Source: Cichorium intybus
Lineage: Eukaryota > Streptophyta > Magnoliopsida > Asterales > Asteraceae
DNA: 64,000 nucleotides
NCBI GenBank assembly: GCA_023525715.1
Contig: CM042015.1
Location: 89,258,250-89,322,249 of the forward strand
Direction: 5' to 3'
Shown: piece after piece, positions 36,301 to 48,704 of the stretch
Layout: each line of letters begins with the position of its first letter
How positions within the stretch are numbered: position 1 is the stretch's first letter
The notes under the pieces: generated by a model
The model's input: the letters and a program-made list of their open reading frames with translations, nothing else
What the model was told of the DNA's origin: nothing
Database searches by the model: none
Translations under genes and position numbers: made by a program

Positions 36301-37021
36301 GTATTAAATGTATATTAACTTTTATTAATGGTATTGCAGATTTTGAAGATTTATTGAGCATTTTGAAGAAGTGAAAATTGAAAATCTGAGAAACGAAGAT
36401 ATCATGAATTTTCATTGTATTTTTTATATTTTTTGTATGTAACGTTCAAAACGGTTGTATATTATTGTTTCTAATAAGTTAGTAATATGATATCCGAATA
36501 TTATAAAATACGAATATTTTCGTGTGTTTTTTTACGGAATATTATTAAACGTGCATGTATGCATTTTCTGGAAATATAATGTGAAAACTTAAGTATGCAT
36601 ATATGTATTTTATTAGAAAAATTCACATCTTAGAATCTCATTATGCATATATACATTTTATTAAAAAACTCGCATATACAAATATGTATATATACACTGT
36701 AAATATTAAATTTTTTAAATTCTAAATATCTAATTAAAAAAATTATATTTTTTCAAATTTCTAAAATCTGAGTTAATAAAAAAACGAAAATATGATTTTT
36801 TTTTTCAAAATTTGAAAATTCAAAACCTAATAGGCATAATTTTAATTCCGAAAATAAATGAAATTTTTGCTATTTTTTTGGGGCTGTTACAATCTAATAT
36901 AGATATAGTTAAAATTACCTAAAATAAAATATTGGTTATTTGACAATCATGCCCTTATTGAATTGGATAAGGATCTAATGGATGTCATTGAGTTCTTAAG
37001 ATCTCATGAATATTTGAGTTC

Positions 37022-37024
<3 letters not shown>

Positions 37025-37109
<85 letters not shown>
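37025..37109 (+). repeat. (TA)n tract 4
   Basis: About 84 bp of TA ending in a short (CA)4, right after element C. Confidence 0.95.
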
Positions 37110-37117
<8 letters not shown>

Positions 37118-37635
37118 AAGAAACTAAGTTGTCATTTTTTACATCAAGTCAACAAAAATAGACAAAGAAAAATACGTTGTTCTTTAGTGGTGAAAAAGAA
37201 AGTAACTTGACCTTTTTGCATCAAGTCACAAAAAATTGAAAAATGGAAGTATGTTGTTATTAGCGCAAAAAAAAAAGTAATTAGTTTGCCCTTTTGCATT
37301 AATTAAAAAAAAGAAGGAAAGTACATTGTTATTTAGACGAAAAAAATAAGAAACTAACTTGCCCTTTCTAAATCAGGACACAGAAAGTAGAAAAAAGAAC
37401 ATATGCTGCCAATTTAGTACGGGAAAAAAGAACTAACTTACCCTGTTTTACATCAAGCCACAAAAAACAGACAAAGGACGATATGTCGTAATTTATGCAA
37501 AAAAGAAAAAAGAAAAAGAAACACTAACTTGCCTTATTTTATATCAACTCGCAAAAATAGAAAAAGAATAGTATAATGCTACTTAGCGTCAAAAGAAACT
37601 AAGTTGTCATTTTTTACATTAAATCAACATAAAAG
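37118..37635 (+). repeat. Minisatellite of about 77 bp, roughly 7 diverged units
   Basis: Units beginning AGAAACTAACTTGCCCTTTT...CATCAAGTCACAAAAA...TATGTTGTTATTTAG start near 37120, 37198, 37275, 37350, 37430, 37520 and 37590. The first and last units are more alike than neighbours. Directly adjoins (TA)n tract 4. Confidence 0.85.
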
Positions 37636-37639
37636 TTCT

Positions 37640-38085
37640 AATGTATGAGATGCCGTAGAAAGACCAAATTGCTTGACAATAACTACTTTGGTAGAGGCAA
37701 ATTATTATGACTATTAAGCATTAAACAGTTATGCTCTCTTGATGTAGATATACGATTCGTTCTCACTTCTAGATCCATTACTGTTCAGAGAAGCAAAATA
37801 AGTTAAATTACTTTAAACACGTATTTTTTTCATCGACCAACATTTCGATCATTCAAACTTTGAGTTGATGATTCATTTTGTCGTGTGAAGATAGTTTGTT
37901 AAAATCATGCGCTGTTTTCTTTTTCAAAACTTTTGCCAAAAAAAAAAAATCGACATGAGACAGCATGTGGGGGCGTGGGGCGTGGGTGCCCGAGCGTACG
38001 TACATGCAACAATTTATTAAATATAACATCCATAATTATATGTTTAATTATTACAAACAGGGAGGGTAAAACGAAAATGAAAACA
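37640..38085. other. Spacer
   Basis: No gene or repeat recognised; ends where Helitron 4 begins. Confidence 0.4.
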
Positions 38086-40953
38086 TCTTTCTCTTCTAAT
38101 AAAAGAGTAATGAAAATGCCATGTGGCATCCTCTTATTAACCCTCAGTCCACGTGGCATCCTCTTATTAGCATCCTCTTATTAACCTTCAGTCTGTCTTC
38201 CCGCTCAAAAACTTTCGTGATCCCTGATTTTTGGCGTAATTAGAATCATCTATTTCAGGCAACAAGAAATCATTCTTGAATGTCTCCTGCATTTACGCAT
38301 ATATTTATGGCTACTCAATCTCATTCTTCACGTGTCCTCCTCTTATTCTTCTTCAACCTTATTCTCCCGCCCAATTCTTCTCAACGCCCAATTACTAACG
38401 ATCGCTGCTTTTTTGGGAATAAAATCAATTCGAATCGGTATGTTACACGGCACAATCACATCCCAAGTTTACCGTTACAGAGTCTTCATCTTCTTTGCTG
38501 GCTCATATACGCTTTCACGATAACCCCATGATTTTCTCTGATTTCTTTCTATCAAATATCAATCGCGTAAAATCAGGAACAAATTGTGGAGGAAATTTTT
38601 TGTAACTGCGATTGAAATCTTATCCTAATTTGCGCACTCTCACTCTCCATATGATGAAATTGAAATTTCAAACCCAGCCATTAGCTTCTCATTCTTTTAT
38701 ACAAATATGAGACTTGATCTTTTTTTTTTTCTTTCAAAATCCTATTTCAAACCTGCAAATTGGCCTATTCTCCTCGCTCTCAGTTTTTCCATCAGAGGAA
38801 TACTTCATAAAAACTCTAATTCCCTTACGCATGTACATCTGTTATTGTAATCATGTATGGTTTAATTGTCGTTGTTCATATTCTAAGTGGCTTGTACTTA
38901 CACCTTCTGGTTTCCTTCCCCATTGATTGATAGGGCCAGACGGTTGCCATTGGGAGTAGTGATTTGGGGTACGTTCTGCTTCTCAAATCCATCCGCAATT
39001 CAACATACTCCAATCGACTTACCCTCAAATCGAAGTGCTTCTGCATCAATGGGTACGTATTGATGCTTTCACAATGACAGCCATCTATATACTTGATAAT
39101 TATCTTATGTCTCGATGGTTGTAAACTTATGCTCTTCTTCACATTTTAAAAGTATAAAAATGCAAGGTGTGGTCTTTGCAAACTAGATTACTTTGACTTG
39201 CACACCATATGCTCGACGAAATGCCATATTGAAGAATATTAATCGTTTGCCTGAATTTCTTTATTCCATTATATGTGTAAGTTGTGATACTAGCAAATTT
39301 GAAGGTGCATTTAAGGATGATTGTGATTCAGAGCATAATTTATTTGGTGAGAAGTAGTTTCTTGAAAAAATTTCTGGTAAGGGTTATGTAATACAAATTT
39401 CTGGTAAGGGTTATGTGATACAAATTTCTGGTAAGGGTTATGATTTAGAGCAGAATTTATTATATGTGTAGTTTTCTTTGAACAAGATTGAAAGTTTCAA
39501 CATGTTTGTTTTCTCATATGACTTCTTTTCTTTTTATTACATTTGCTGTACTGGGAAGTGGACATTAATGGATCATTACTTGCTATAAAATCTACAGTCA
39601 ATGGTGACCTTGGTTGAATGACCTAAGTGTTAATGGGTAAAAAAGAAATGTGAATTTGACCATATTTTATATGATAATATTTATATGAAGCATTGATTAA
39701 GACCTCGATTGAACTTCATATATATGTGGCTCTACTTTTTCGATTATTTTTCCCAAAACCTCATAATGATATCTGATAAGATTGAACCATTACTTATATT
39801 ATTGCAGGGCTAGAAATTCCATTAAAATTAGAATTAATATCTTTAGATGCTGCTTTTGAACTCATATTGATGGAACCAGAGAAGTAGTAGCTTTTGTTCA
39901 AAGGATAAAGGTACATAATGGTTTATTTAGTTATTTAATTATATCCTTTTGTATTTATTTATTTTTCATATGACTTCCAAAGGGACCATTCTATCCCTCT
40001 GAAAACATGAAGGCTCTGTAAAATCATATTGTTCTTTTACGTTTTTCTTTTGATTTTTAGTTGCAGGCTTTGCAAAAAACAAGGGTTCGCCACTTAACCT
40101 TATTTGTAAGGGTGTCGGTAACGGCCAAGTATGGAAGTATGCTTTCTTTAAAATGATCTTTATAATTGATTTTGTCATTTTTTTATTTTTTTATGTATCG
40201 CATGCAGAGTTTGGTATATAGAAATCTGTAGACGAAGGTTAGAAATCTGGTGTGCAAAATCTACAAATTTTCTGTTTGGTTTACTTATTACTTGATAGTA
40301 TTAATTTAGAAAATTTTATTTTGTTTGATTTACTTATTGCTTGAAATTGGAAATTTTTTTGTCATCACAAAAAAGATTGTGTTTTTTCAAGATTGATCTC
40401 AGTGATGAAATAGGTAGAAAATCTTTCTATCCTTTTTCCTTATTTTATATCTTCATTACAATTTTAATGTACTTATCTTTCTAACCTACATATTGCTTAT
40501 CGATCCTTGTATAGAGAGGCAACCGGTGGAGTGTCACAGTGGGAAAAGTAACTATATTCTCAAATTGAGTTTTTACCCAAGTTAGTGAGGTTCATTGTTT
40601 CACAAATAAACTTTTTCTTGCACAATCGATTTTTACCAAGGACATTGGTTATATAATTGTACTTTTAGTATTTTTTTTATTAGGAAGTTATACTTTGAAA
40701 AATCTGCTCAATCAAAACAATGAAAACTGTGTTAGGTTTGGATGACATTGCTATAAATTGGTAGATTTTTTTTTGTAATATGAACAAATAGAAGTAAGAT
40801 GCTATTCCTTGAACTGTTTAATTGGTTGAATGGTTGGAGTAACACCAGTTTATAACCCAGGTGATATAAAAACCAAAAAAAATCAAAGTAAAATTTCTTT
40901 TTATGCAAAAAGTTAAGTTGTCAACCCGTGTTTAACACGGGTTTATAACCTAG
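38086..40953 (+). mobile_element. Helitron 4 (non-autonomous), about 2.87 kb
   Basis: The 3' end is AACCCGTGTT-T-AACACGGGTT (40923-40943), a perfect hairpin, then TATAA and CTAG at 40950-40953 followed by T. The 5' end is TCTTTCTCTTCTAATAAAAG preceded by A, typical of plant Helitrons; TCTTCTAAT at 38092 is the alternative start. Early sequence repeats GTGGCATCCTCTTATTA three times. The interior holds a triplet of ACAAATTTCTGGTAAGGGTT units (39363-39437) and gene-like fragments, but no Rep/helicase. Confidence 0.78.
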
Positions 40954-40986
40954 TGATACAATAAAACAAAGAACCAAACCCAACCA

Positions 40987-42582
40987 TTAACACCACGTCA
41001 GTTTGAAGTGCAAGCGGACAAGAGGAGCCGACCCGTCTAGAAAGCTTTTGTGGGAATTTGTGAGGGTTTTCCATTCTTGATGACGATTCTCTCTTATTTG
41101 AACATGTTTCAGGTAATGAGGCCAATACGCGGTTACAATATTCTTCTTCTCCAAGACCTCTCTCAGCATGAGCCTGCAAAAGTGATTGTTGTGATCGAAT
41201 GGCATGTCTGGATTTGCAAATATGTGCTTGGGATGGCAAATCTGAAAGAATGCATCAAAAAATAGGGATCGTTCCCACAGGCATTCATCATATGTCGTTT
41301 CAAACGACAGTTGTTGCACATTTGTAGCAGGAGGAAACAGGAGCCTTGATTTTAGATCATCGAAGTTGATGTCCAATGGCAGCTTAGCGAAATTAGTTAC
41401 TATATGAAGGTAGCACTTGTGTGATAACATGAGTACTTCCCTCATCTTAAGAAAAAAAGAAGCATCAACAGGATGTTTGATTCTGATTGAAACTGTGATT
41501 TGGTTGAGAGACGAGACTGGAAACAAGAGACTAGGCAATGAGTTTCCTTCCAACTCAAAAGAAAGTAATTTTGGAGCATGTACTTGCACGTCGATAAAGC
41601 TGCGTGGGCATGACTCTAAGGACAATCTCTTGATGGAAGCACATGTGAAATGGAAGCTTTCCGACATCCAAGATCTCATCCCAAGGGTCAAACTCTCGAG
41701 AAAAGGAAATCCCGATTTGATCGTGTCCAGACACACGTTGTCCATTATCACATCACCTAACATTACTCGTGTCAGGCTGCTGCTGCTTCCCAATGATATT
41801 GAATGAGCGTGAAAAGGAATAGGAGGAATTTTTGGTTGCCAAACATGTAAATCGTAGCTGAACACACCAAGTTTTGGGACATGACTGATTTCCAAAGCGG
41901 TAGACTCTTCACATCTGTCATTCTGATCTAAATATATTATCAATTCATAAAGACGAGGAAGGTTTTTAACCTTGATGGTCTTTAACCCCTTGCAAGAATA
42001 TAAAAGCTCTATCTTCACAAGCAATCTACAAGAAGACAATATGTCATCGAGTGCCTCCTCACTTATGCACACATTATACAAGTGCAGTTCTTGTAGGGAC
42101 ACACACTTGATCACAGGAGTCGACATCCAAACCGAATGGATCCCCCGTACAGGCACTGAAACTGTTAAGTTAGTTAGGTTTTCACCCGAGAGTATGACAT
42201 CTGGCAACGTAAACGAGGCCTTCTCTATTGAGAGGAAAAGCTCTTTAAGACAATTTTTGGTTGCCACGAGCCTGATCCATTTTTCAAAATCAGAAGCTGA
42301 CTCCTGGTTCTCGATTTCGATAATAAGGTAAAAGCTTTCGATTGGTATGTTGTCACGGAAATACTTTAGCAGAGTGCGGTCCACGTCCACCCACTTCAAG
42401 TGCTCTCCTCTTCGGAGATTGAACCTGAGGTTAGGTATGGTAGACCAAGCATGTAGCCATGACTTGGACAACACGCTTGTGCGGGCTGCTTCCTTTACTG
42501 GCAACCGTGATTGTATATGATGCATCAACTCCGCAACATCTTCTACTTCTTGTCTCATTCCTTCAAATCCATAACGACACAT
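40987..42582 (-). CDS. F-box/LRR-repeat protein
   Basis: An unbroken frame ends at 40987. Likely starts are ATG at 42582 (531 aa, MCRYGFEGMRQEVEDV) or ATG at 42558 (523 aa); the frame is open a little further up but only with non-ATG codons. The F-box near the N-terminus reads ELMHHIQSRLPVKEAARTSV and LSKSWLHAWSTIPNLRF, expected to bind SKP1 in an SCF E3 ligase; the usual LPDEL is replaced by DVAEL, a slight divergence. About 350 residues of LRR-like strands follow (LKELFLSIE, LTNLTVSV, LQELHLYNV, LKTIKVKNLPRLYELII, FLESLTLG, IKRLSLESC). The C-terminal part (about 440-530) ends ...KSFLDGSAPLVRLHFKLTWC. It is intact despite dense repeats, so probably functional. Substrate unknown. Helitron 4 ends 33 bp beyond its stop codon. 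Confidence 0.85.
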   Translation of the reverse strand: MCRYGFEGMRQEVEDVAELMHHIQSRLPVKEAARTSVLSKSWLHAWSTIPNLRFNLRRGEHLKWVDVDRTLLKYFRDNIPIESFYLIIEIENQESASDFEKWIRLVATKNCLKELFLSIEKASFTLPDVILSGENLTNLTVSVPVRGIHSVWMSTPVIKCVSLQELHLYNVCISEEALDDILSSCRLLVKIELLYSCKGLKTIKVKNLPRLYELIIYLDQNDRCEESTALEISHVPKLGVFSYDLHVWQPKIPPIPFHAHSISLGSSSSLTRVMLGDVIMDNVCLDTIKSGFPFLESLTLGMRSWMSESFHFTCASIKRLSLESCPRSFIDVQVHAPKLLSFELEGNSLPSLLFPVSSLNQITVSIRIKHPVDASFFLKMREVLMLSHKCYLHIVTNFAKLPLDINFDDLKSRLLFPPATNVQQLSFETTYDECLWERSLFFDAFFQICHPKHIFANPDMPFDHNNHFCRLMLREVLEKKNIVTAYWPHYLKHVQIRENRHQEWKTLTNSHKSFLDGSAPLVRLHFKLTWC

Positions 42583-43029
42583 CAATTTTCCACAATAATT
42601 TTTAGTATAAAAACTATCATCTTTTCTTATATGAAACACAACTTGAATTCATGTTTGGCTGAACAATTAGTCAAATACGTTAACCATCCAACAAAAACTC
42701 TTAGCCAGACAGGGTTAAATCCTTTTGAAACAACACCATAAGAAATATACGTAAAGCCAAGCCCTTAAAACAGTTTACTTCGGTGAACCAGTCTCAAGAG
42801 ACCGGCGATATCAAATAGCTTTAGTTCTCTTCAAAACCACAAACAGTTTGGAATTTTCTCTTCGTATCGGTACACACACAAACATCGATAGATACCCACA
42901 ATTCTAACTATATAAGAAAAACCCAATCTTGTAATTCCGAGATTAGTTGCTGCAGTTTATGCCTCCAACTGTTAACATGGAGGATTCCTACGCACCAAAG
43001 AGCAGACAACAACAAGATGCAAAACAAAT

Positions 43030-43144
43030 CGCAGGATTTACCTGATAACAAATACACAGGCTCAACAATTGGCAGTGGCAGCGTTTCGTCCAGAGTCCGA
43101 GCAACCACTATAATTCATGATCTAGGGTTCATGATTTATTTATA
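43030..43144 (-). promoter_or_regulatory. Core promoter and 5' leader of the F-box gene
   Basis: The minus strand has TATAAATAAA at 43135-43144. About 30 bp downstream a leader would begin near 43110. A CAG/GTAAAT donor at 43040-43042 suggests a 5'-UTR intron of 400-450 bp before the coding exon. A short upstream ORF (MNYSGCSDSGRNAATANC) lies in the leader. Confidence 0.4.
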
Positions 43145-44009
43145 TTCCTTCTTTCTTAATTTCCCAATTTATAGGAATGGGAGAAAATTGCATATTCGGT
43201 CCCTCTTGTTTGTCTATTTTAGTTCCGGTCCAATAACTTATATTCCTTCTTTCTTAATTTATAACCTGGCTTTATAATAAAGACACCGATGGTTTCATTT
43301 GGCCTACAAGTACGATGCCCTATAACTTATATAAAAACATGCACAAAAACACAAATTTGAATTTAGGTTATACTTGCTGTTACTAAAATTCGTATATTTT
43401 TAAAAATATGTAAGTGATGGGTTATAAAATGAAACAGAAAGTTGAAGACGCATAGTGGAATAAAGTAAAAGGTAGAGGGTGCAAGAATGTAATATATGGT
43501 TTGGTCGTGCAACGCATGCCAAACATAAAGAAGTTTTCACTTGTTGTCATTATTTGGCTGCTTTCTATCTCTTCACATGCCTGAAATTTCCGTTTGATTT
43601 CGATTTTTTATTCATTACAATTTATTATATCTTAGATTCTTTTGTTAGAGTTTTATTAATAAATATACGTACATATATACACACATGTCTAATACTCAAT
43701 TATAAATTATTTATTAATATTATTTACTAATATTAATTTATTTAAATAGAAAATAAATAAATTTGTACAAGATAAAACAAGAAAATCTGTTAAAGCCTAT
43801 ATAACTCGAGTATGTCCAATGGATCATGAGATCATCCCGTCTGAAAGTCACCCTAAGTGTATTCAAAATGCTAGAATATGTTACTAACAAATCTATTAGA
43901 ATATTACTAAACATGTGTCACTCATATAATTCATCTTTATTATTTATTTATAAACATCGTATTTTATTAAATTGAATGAAGTTCTTAATCATGGTATAAT
44001 AAGAACAAC
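43145..44009. other. Intergenic, no features recognised
   Basis: AT-rich sequence with no ORF of note, repeat array or element ends that I can support. Confidence 0.4.
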
Positions 44010-44390
44010 AAATATACATCTGCCCAACCTGGCTCTGGCCTCATCACATTTGTGGAACCTGGCTTTGGCCTCATCACATTTGTGAAACCTGGCCTTGGCC
44101 CAACCTAACTCAGGTGTCATCACATTTTTGGAACCTGGCCCTGGCCCAACCTGGCTCTGGCCTCATCACATTTATGCAACCTGGCCCTGGCACAACCTGG
44201 CTCTGGCCTCATCATCATATTTGTGGAACCTGGCCCTGGCCTATCTAGGTATCAACAAAGTCGTAAGAACGAATCATACGACCACACATAAGCACAAACA
44301 GTCCTACATTAGAAAGCGCAACATCTATCCATACGGTACCGAGTTGCCTACGTATGTAACTTCACACATAGTATAGTGAGGATACTCACC
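44010..44390 (+). repeat. Gypsy-type LTR fragment with a 30-bp-class minisatellite
   Basis: From 44028 to 44240, units of AACCTGGCTCTGGCCTCATC ACATTTGTGG recur about six to seven times. The following CACATAAGCACAAACA...GTATGTAACTTCACACATAG TATAGTGAG...ACTCACC aligns with 19223-19312 of the solo LTR. It is cut off by the outer copia LTR at about 44391. Confidence 0.7.
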
Positions 44391-44878
44391 TGAAACTGTA
44401 ATTATTCAATAGTTGAGTAAGTGACAGTGGGAGTGATCAGTGGGATTTCGATTTATATATATATGATATATATATTTCAAACTTAAGATAAAAGAGATAA
44501 ATAGGATTTTGAGTTGTAAGATAAAAGGTTTATCTTATTTGAATTCAAAAAGGTTTATCTCTAAGGTTTATCAACTGGTCATCTGGAAAACTATAAATAG
44601 GGGTCCCTAGGCACCCAGAAAGTCTGCGCCATTTGTGAGACTTCTCTCTAAGATTTTCGATCCTCTATCCTCCTTGCTTGGGTGTGACTTCATTTGAGGC
44701 ATGATACTTTTGCTGCTTTGCTTCCAAGAAACTTAAGGTTGGTTTTCTGTTTTAATCATTAGTTTTTTTTATTGGCCTTTAGGAGCTTGTTATATGTTCA
44801 ATAGTAAAAAAACATAGATCCTCATAGGTTGCATGTGAACTTAGGTTATTTAGTTCATGGTTTGCAGAAAACCTTTCA
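44391..44878 (+). repeat. 5'-truncated 5' LTR of the outer copia
   Basis: Starts at GAAACTGTAATTATTCAATAG, matching position 59060 in the 3' LTR, and ends ACCTTTCA one base before the primer site. Contains CTATAAATA at about 44591, a likely TATA box, and a short TA patch at 44454-44475. Confidence 0.85.
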
Positions 44879-44879
44879 G

Positions 44880-44891
44880 TGGTATCAGAGC
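44880..44891 (+). other. Primer-binding site of the outer copia
   Basis: TGGTATCAGAGC, the initiator-tRNA-Met site, directly after the LTR. Confidence 0.9.
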
Positions 44892-46225
44892 CTGTTCTTG
44901 TTTTCTTGTTGAATAGTTATAATTGTTTTAGGGTTTAAAGCTTCTAAACCCTATTTTGATGTAGATCGACTTTTGGGATTAGGGTTTTGGAAACCCTAAT
45001 CCCCCCATGTAATTTTCGATTAAGCCTATAGGGTTTTAGAAGGTTTTCTATTTTTGGTAACTTTAATTGGTTAATTAAATGGATAACCTTAAACCCATTA
45101 TTTGAATTCGATAATTAGGGGGTTTAAGATAGGTTTAAATTAATTTGATTAATTTTGATAAACCTATCTACATTTGAATTAATTTAATTAATTGTTAATT
45201 AAAAGATAATTCAAAGGATTTAATTAATTTTTAATATCTTCGAAAATTAATAGATAAATCCGAAAAATATTTTAAAGGTTTAAAATATCAAGATTTAATT
45301 AATTTAATTAATTTTTAATTAAAGGATAATTAAATCGGATTTAAAAGGTTTAATTCAATTTTAAATTTAATAGTTAAATTTGAAAAAATTAAAAGATAAA
45401 CCTTGAATATTTTAAAGGGTTTTAAAATATATATTATATATGTTATTAATAGTTAATACTATATGTATAAGATAAAATTGGTTAGTCAAATCAATAGTAG
45501 GCCTCATTCACGAAGCTGATATATAAAGTGGGTATAAGGAGACTGCCTATAAAATGGCGGTCTAATGGGTGAACACTCTCACCCACCGCTCGCCTGATCA
45601 GTGGAGGGTCGTTAGCCGAACGGGTTTGATGGGACCGCTTAATCATTAAAAGTATAATGATCAAAGTACTAGAACCTTTACAAAAATCCAAATCTAGTTA
45701 CTTTAGGAAAAATGTGAATTTGATGCTATCCCATGAAATTGCACATTGCACTTTATGAAACGTTGGTGGAGCGTGTGTGGGTTACCGACACACCAATGGG
45801 GTCATAAAGAGTGGCAATGGGTTTCTCGGGTGTTATCATTGTTGATGGAGCGTGTGTGGTTTACCGGCACATCAATTTGAGATGATAATGGACCCCGAGA
45901 GTACCAAGCTAATTTGCATGGTTATTTACACCCGGTTTGTGATCCTCGGCATCCCAGTCACAAACGGTGGGGCATATCTGAGATTAAACATGCTATTGAA
46001 CAGTTCAATAAATCTCAAAAGAAACTAGGAATTGCATTATAATAAGATCATTTTCCGCGGTGGTATTGGCTGAATCGTCATTCGCCTACCTTTATAAAAT
46101 TTGCAAATAGATTACGGCATCCCTCTTCTATGTTGTAAATTGTTATAGTTGGATCCTAGCCTTATTTTATATTGGGTTATTATAAGGACCGACAAGTATC
46201 TAATTAAACTTACCTTCTTTTATAG

Positions 46226-47123
46226 ATGTCTTCTGCTGATCAATCCGCTCCCCACTCAAACTCCAATGTTACCTCAATCCTCTAATTATGTTAAAAGGTT
46301 CAATTCAACGGGATAAACTACAATGACTGGATTAGAAATATCAAGATGGCTCTGAGGTTCGAGAACAAAGAGTATGTACTCGAGACCGAGCTTGCCGATA
46401 TTGACCCTGAAACTGCTACTCCCGAGGAAATTGCCTCGTACATTAAACATTCTGATGATACGACCAAAGTGGCATGCATCATGATCGCCACAATGAACCC
46501 GGAATTGCAAAGAATATATGAAGACTACTGGCCCTACGAGATGAACAAGGAGCTTGCGGAAAAGTTTCGCAAGCAAGAGCGCATCGAGAGGTGCGAGGTG
46601 GTCAAGGACTTCACTAACGGCAAGCGTAGAGATGGAGAGTCCATCTGCACTCACGTGCAAAGGATGCAAGATTACGTGGAGCGGCTTAGGAATCTTGCGA
46701 TGCCTATACACGAGGAGTTGGTCGTTGACATAGTGCTTAACTCCTTACCGAGTTCTTATGACTAGTTCAGGATGGCTTACCATTTGAAAAACAATCAGTC
46801 TACCCTGGCTGAATTGCATCGTATGCTTCGGACTACTGAAGACGAGATGAAGGGTAAAAGTGTACCCTCGGTTAATCAACCCGTCTTAGCCATTGGAAGT
46901 GGCAAAGGAAAGAAAAGGAAGGGCCCTCCTAAGCAAAATTGGAGGGAGAAGGTTCAGGTCAGGTAACAATGGCCCGAGAACCAAGTCTTCCCACATTCCT
47001 TGTGTGGCCAACCCCGATGAAGCCAACTGCTTTTATTGCAAAGAGAAGGGCCATTGGAAGAGAAGCTGCCCCAAATACTTGTAGGACGTCAAGGATGGAA
47101 AAGCAAAGCCATCGACAGCAGGT
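46226..47123 (+). pseudogene. Outer copia gag, broken
   Basis: ATG at 46226 in the same context as the nested copy. Disabled by TAA at 46283-46285 and 46292-46294 (TCA in the intact copy), TAG at 46763-46765 (CAG), a frameshift near 46950-46970, and TAG at 47082-47084 (CAG). Gag helices and the CCHC knuckle (CFYCKEKGHWKRSC) are still readable. Reading continues across the nested insertion into the protease at 54785. Confidence 0.92.
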
Positions 47124-47128
47124 ATATA

Positions 47129-47896
47129 TGAAGGGTTTCTATGCAATCAATGAACACAAAAATTACCTAGGGTTCACATGCAACCCTAATATTGATCTAT
47201 GTTTTCTTCTATGAAGATTAGAACTAAGAACCTAAAGGATACAATTCAATTCTAAAGAAGAATTAAGAAAACCAACCTTTAATCTTATGATCCTTTTAAG
47301 CAGCAGCAAAAGTATCCTGCCTCAGATGAAAGTCACACCCAAGGGATGGAAGAATCAGTCCAGCAGAGTGAATCCAGAGAGAAGATGGCGTGAATATGAG
47401 GTGCCAGGGGGTTCCTTTTATAGCCTCCAAGGGTTACACCTGAAACCCTAAGGAGCCTCCAATTGGACAAGGCTTTTGACCACTTGGACCAGGCTTACAA
47501 AAACCCTAATTAGGGTTTCGCCAACCCTTGGAGAAGCCTCCAAGGTGGCGCCACTTTTGGTCCCTGGTTTTCCTGGCCAGTTATTCAACTATTGAATAAA
47601 TACCAAACCAGTCCCTGCACCTTTTAATTAATTAATTTAATCTCCAAATTAAATCCAATTAATTCTAGATTAAATCTCAATTAATTAATATAGTTTCTAA
47701 TTAATATATTAGCACTTAAATATATTAATAAACCATATATATATTTTCTATTGATTTATTATACAATTAATAAATCAACTATTCTCTCTACTGAACTATC
47801 TTTCCTCCACCCATGAGGGCAACCCAAATGGACTTTGCTTTTAATCACAAGATAAAAGGTCAATTACAAGTCATGGCTTAGACACCTAATCCAACA
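47129..47896 (-). repeat. 3' LTR of Copia-II
   Basis: 768 bp. On the minus strand it starts TGTTGGATTAGGTG and ends GAAACCCTTCA. Contains a minus-strand TATA-like CTATAAAAGGAACC near 47412-47425. Confidence 0.94.
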
Positions 47897-47910
47897 GTCT
47901 CCCACTTGGA
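47897..47910 (-). other. Polypurine tract of Copia-II
   Basis: The minus strand reads TCCAAGTGGGAGAC immediately before the 3' LTR. The same sequence precedes the outer element's 3' LTR. Confidence 0.88.
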
Positions 47911-48704
47911 TAAGTCTATGACTTTAATTGTCTGAACTCTGACCCAGTCAGTTCTGTCTAAAGATAAGTGATCTGATGATCCTCCGTCCAACAAGATATT
48001 TTCAGACTCAAGACATGGACTAACATCAATCTTGGTCTGACACTCTGTTCCTCGATTTCTGATTTGCATATGACTTTAGAGACTACTAATTGAACACATC
48101 AATCAAGTCCCGTTTGGCCAACACTTTTAGTCAACTTCTAAATCATCGAGAGGCCTACAGATATCTGTTTCCCATCGGGTCATGGGACGAATAAGTTTCG
48201 ACTCATATGTCCATAACTTTTGTGGGTCCAAATACATACAACAATGCGTTTTATAGCACCGAGTTACTGGCGCGGTTTCGTATTGTCAATAAGTACTTGT
48301 GTCACAAATAACAGATCATATCTCTTCACTTAAAGATCACCGGATATTATCGTCTTAACATTGCTCGTGATATAATCCATGAAGCAATCTATTAAGTGCG
48401 GGTTTATCCAATACTCAAATCTCTATTTCTAAGTACTCATGAACGTTGCAGCAGTCTTACTGCAATGTCTAACTCTTTAGACAGTCTGCAACCATTTCAT
48501 GACAGTCTTAATTCATACTTACTTCCTAACAGTATGATCGACTGTGGAGTTTTAAATAATCCAATTATTAAGGAAGTTAAACATGCAAATATAGAAACAC
48601 AGAAATAAACAATTGACAAAGGCAGTAACAATACTCATTTATAAATCTCTATTATAAAATCACCGAGTCAATTACATTTATACTGTTAAAAGTTTCTAAT
48701 CTAT

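Noticed and set aside
35542..36415. Cys/His/Tyr/Met-rich ORFs resembling small cysteine-rich peptides
   Set aside because: Products of TATGCATA/ACATGTGT repeats; similar frames exist on both strands.
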